Assembly: GCA_937915285.1 (NCBI GenBank)
Contig: CALDNG010000007.1
Span: 1 to 6,461, forward strand
From: an uncultured Desulfomonile sp.
GTDB lineage: Bacteria > Desulfobacterota > Desulfomonilia > Desulfomonilales > Desulfomonilaceae
Direction: 5' to 3'
DNA length: 6,461 nucleotides
In this document: positions 6,329 through 6,461 of the stretch, piece by piece
Position numbering within the stretch: the stretch's first letter is position 1
Layout of the letters: each line of letters begins with the position of its first letter
The notes under the pieces: model-generated
What the model saw: only the letters and a program-made list of their open reading frames with translations
What the model was told of the DNA's origin: nothing
Databases searched by the model: none
Translations under genes and position numbers: made by a program

Positions 6329-6461
6329 TCAACGCTAGTAACCGCCAAGTTGCCCGGTGAGGGTTCCATTGTCATTGCGGAAATACAAATGAAGTAGGAT
6401 CGATTACTTATTGTTAGTTGTCACACGAGGCGAATAGGCCTTTTGGTCATGATTTGCAATT
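6329..6461. other. Non-coding tail of window, no supported gene
   Basis: After the TAA of the formyltransferase-like gene I see no ATPase gene, no convincing terminator (no GC-rich stem with a T-run) and no start codon with a ribosome-binding site. There is a weak AT-rich hairpin, AAGTA/TACTT (6392-6396 with 6405-6409). A minus-strand frame is open from the right edge to a TAA at 6406-6404 (18 codons), which could be the tail of a convergent gene, but a second minus frame is open for nearly as long, so neither can be called. Confidence 0.4.

Noticed and set aside
6392..6409. AAGTA/TACTT hairpin after the last gene as an operon terminator
   Set aside because: A five-pair AT-rich stem without a following T-run is not expected to terminate transcription.
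6404..6461. Minus-strand frame open from the right edge to TAA at 6406-6404, possibly the end of a convergent gene
   Set aside because: Only 18 codons with no recognisable family sequence, and another minus frame ending at a TGA near 6424 is equally open, so neither can be supported.

Overview
The window reads as ordinary chromosome of a mid-GC bacterium (by eye close to half G+C). No transposase, phage, CRISPR, tRNA or rRNA signal was seen. Shine-Dalgarno sites, a lipoprotein-type substrate-binding protein and a class II seryl-tRNA synthetase make it bacterial. The synthetase carries an NNTAVASPRIL form of motif 3, and the last gene is an unusual long glycinamide-formyltransferase-like protein. 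From memory I associate both with environmental anaerobes such as Chloroflexota or Desulfobacterota, but that is an impression and the phylum is not established.

Layout. On the minus strand, reading leftward from about 1595, is a small two-gene unit: a 103-residue charged protein of unknown function, then serS (start at 1252), which runs off the left edge about ten residues short of its expected end. A divergent intergenic region (1596-1874) holds a perfect 6-bp inverted repeat, a weak candidate promoter and the two ribosome-binding sites. Rightward, on the plus strand, is a peptide/nickel-type ABC transporter operon: a substrate-binding lipoprotein (1875-3533), a DppB/OppB-type permease (3540-4517) and a DppC/OppC-type permease (4563-5402). 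It is followed 65 bp later by a formyltransferase-fold enzyme (5468-6328). The last 133 bases hold no supported gene.

How the genes fit together. The binding protein would capture a peptide-like or other small solute outside the cytoplasmic membrane and pass it to the heterodimeric channel formed by the two permeases. The two ATPase subunits (DppD/DppF type) that should power it are absent. The place where the first would normally lie is taken by the formyltransferase, which keeps the catalytic Asn-x-His and Asp of PurN but lacks the usual PurN phosphate-binding loop sequence. This pairing of an ATPase-less importer with a divergent formyltransferase is the most unusual aspect of the window. 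Both genes flanking the intergenic region also appear to start at TTG codons, judged from the position of their ribosome-binding sites.
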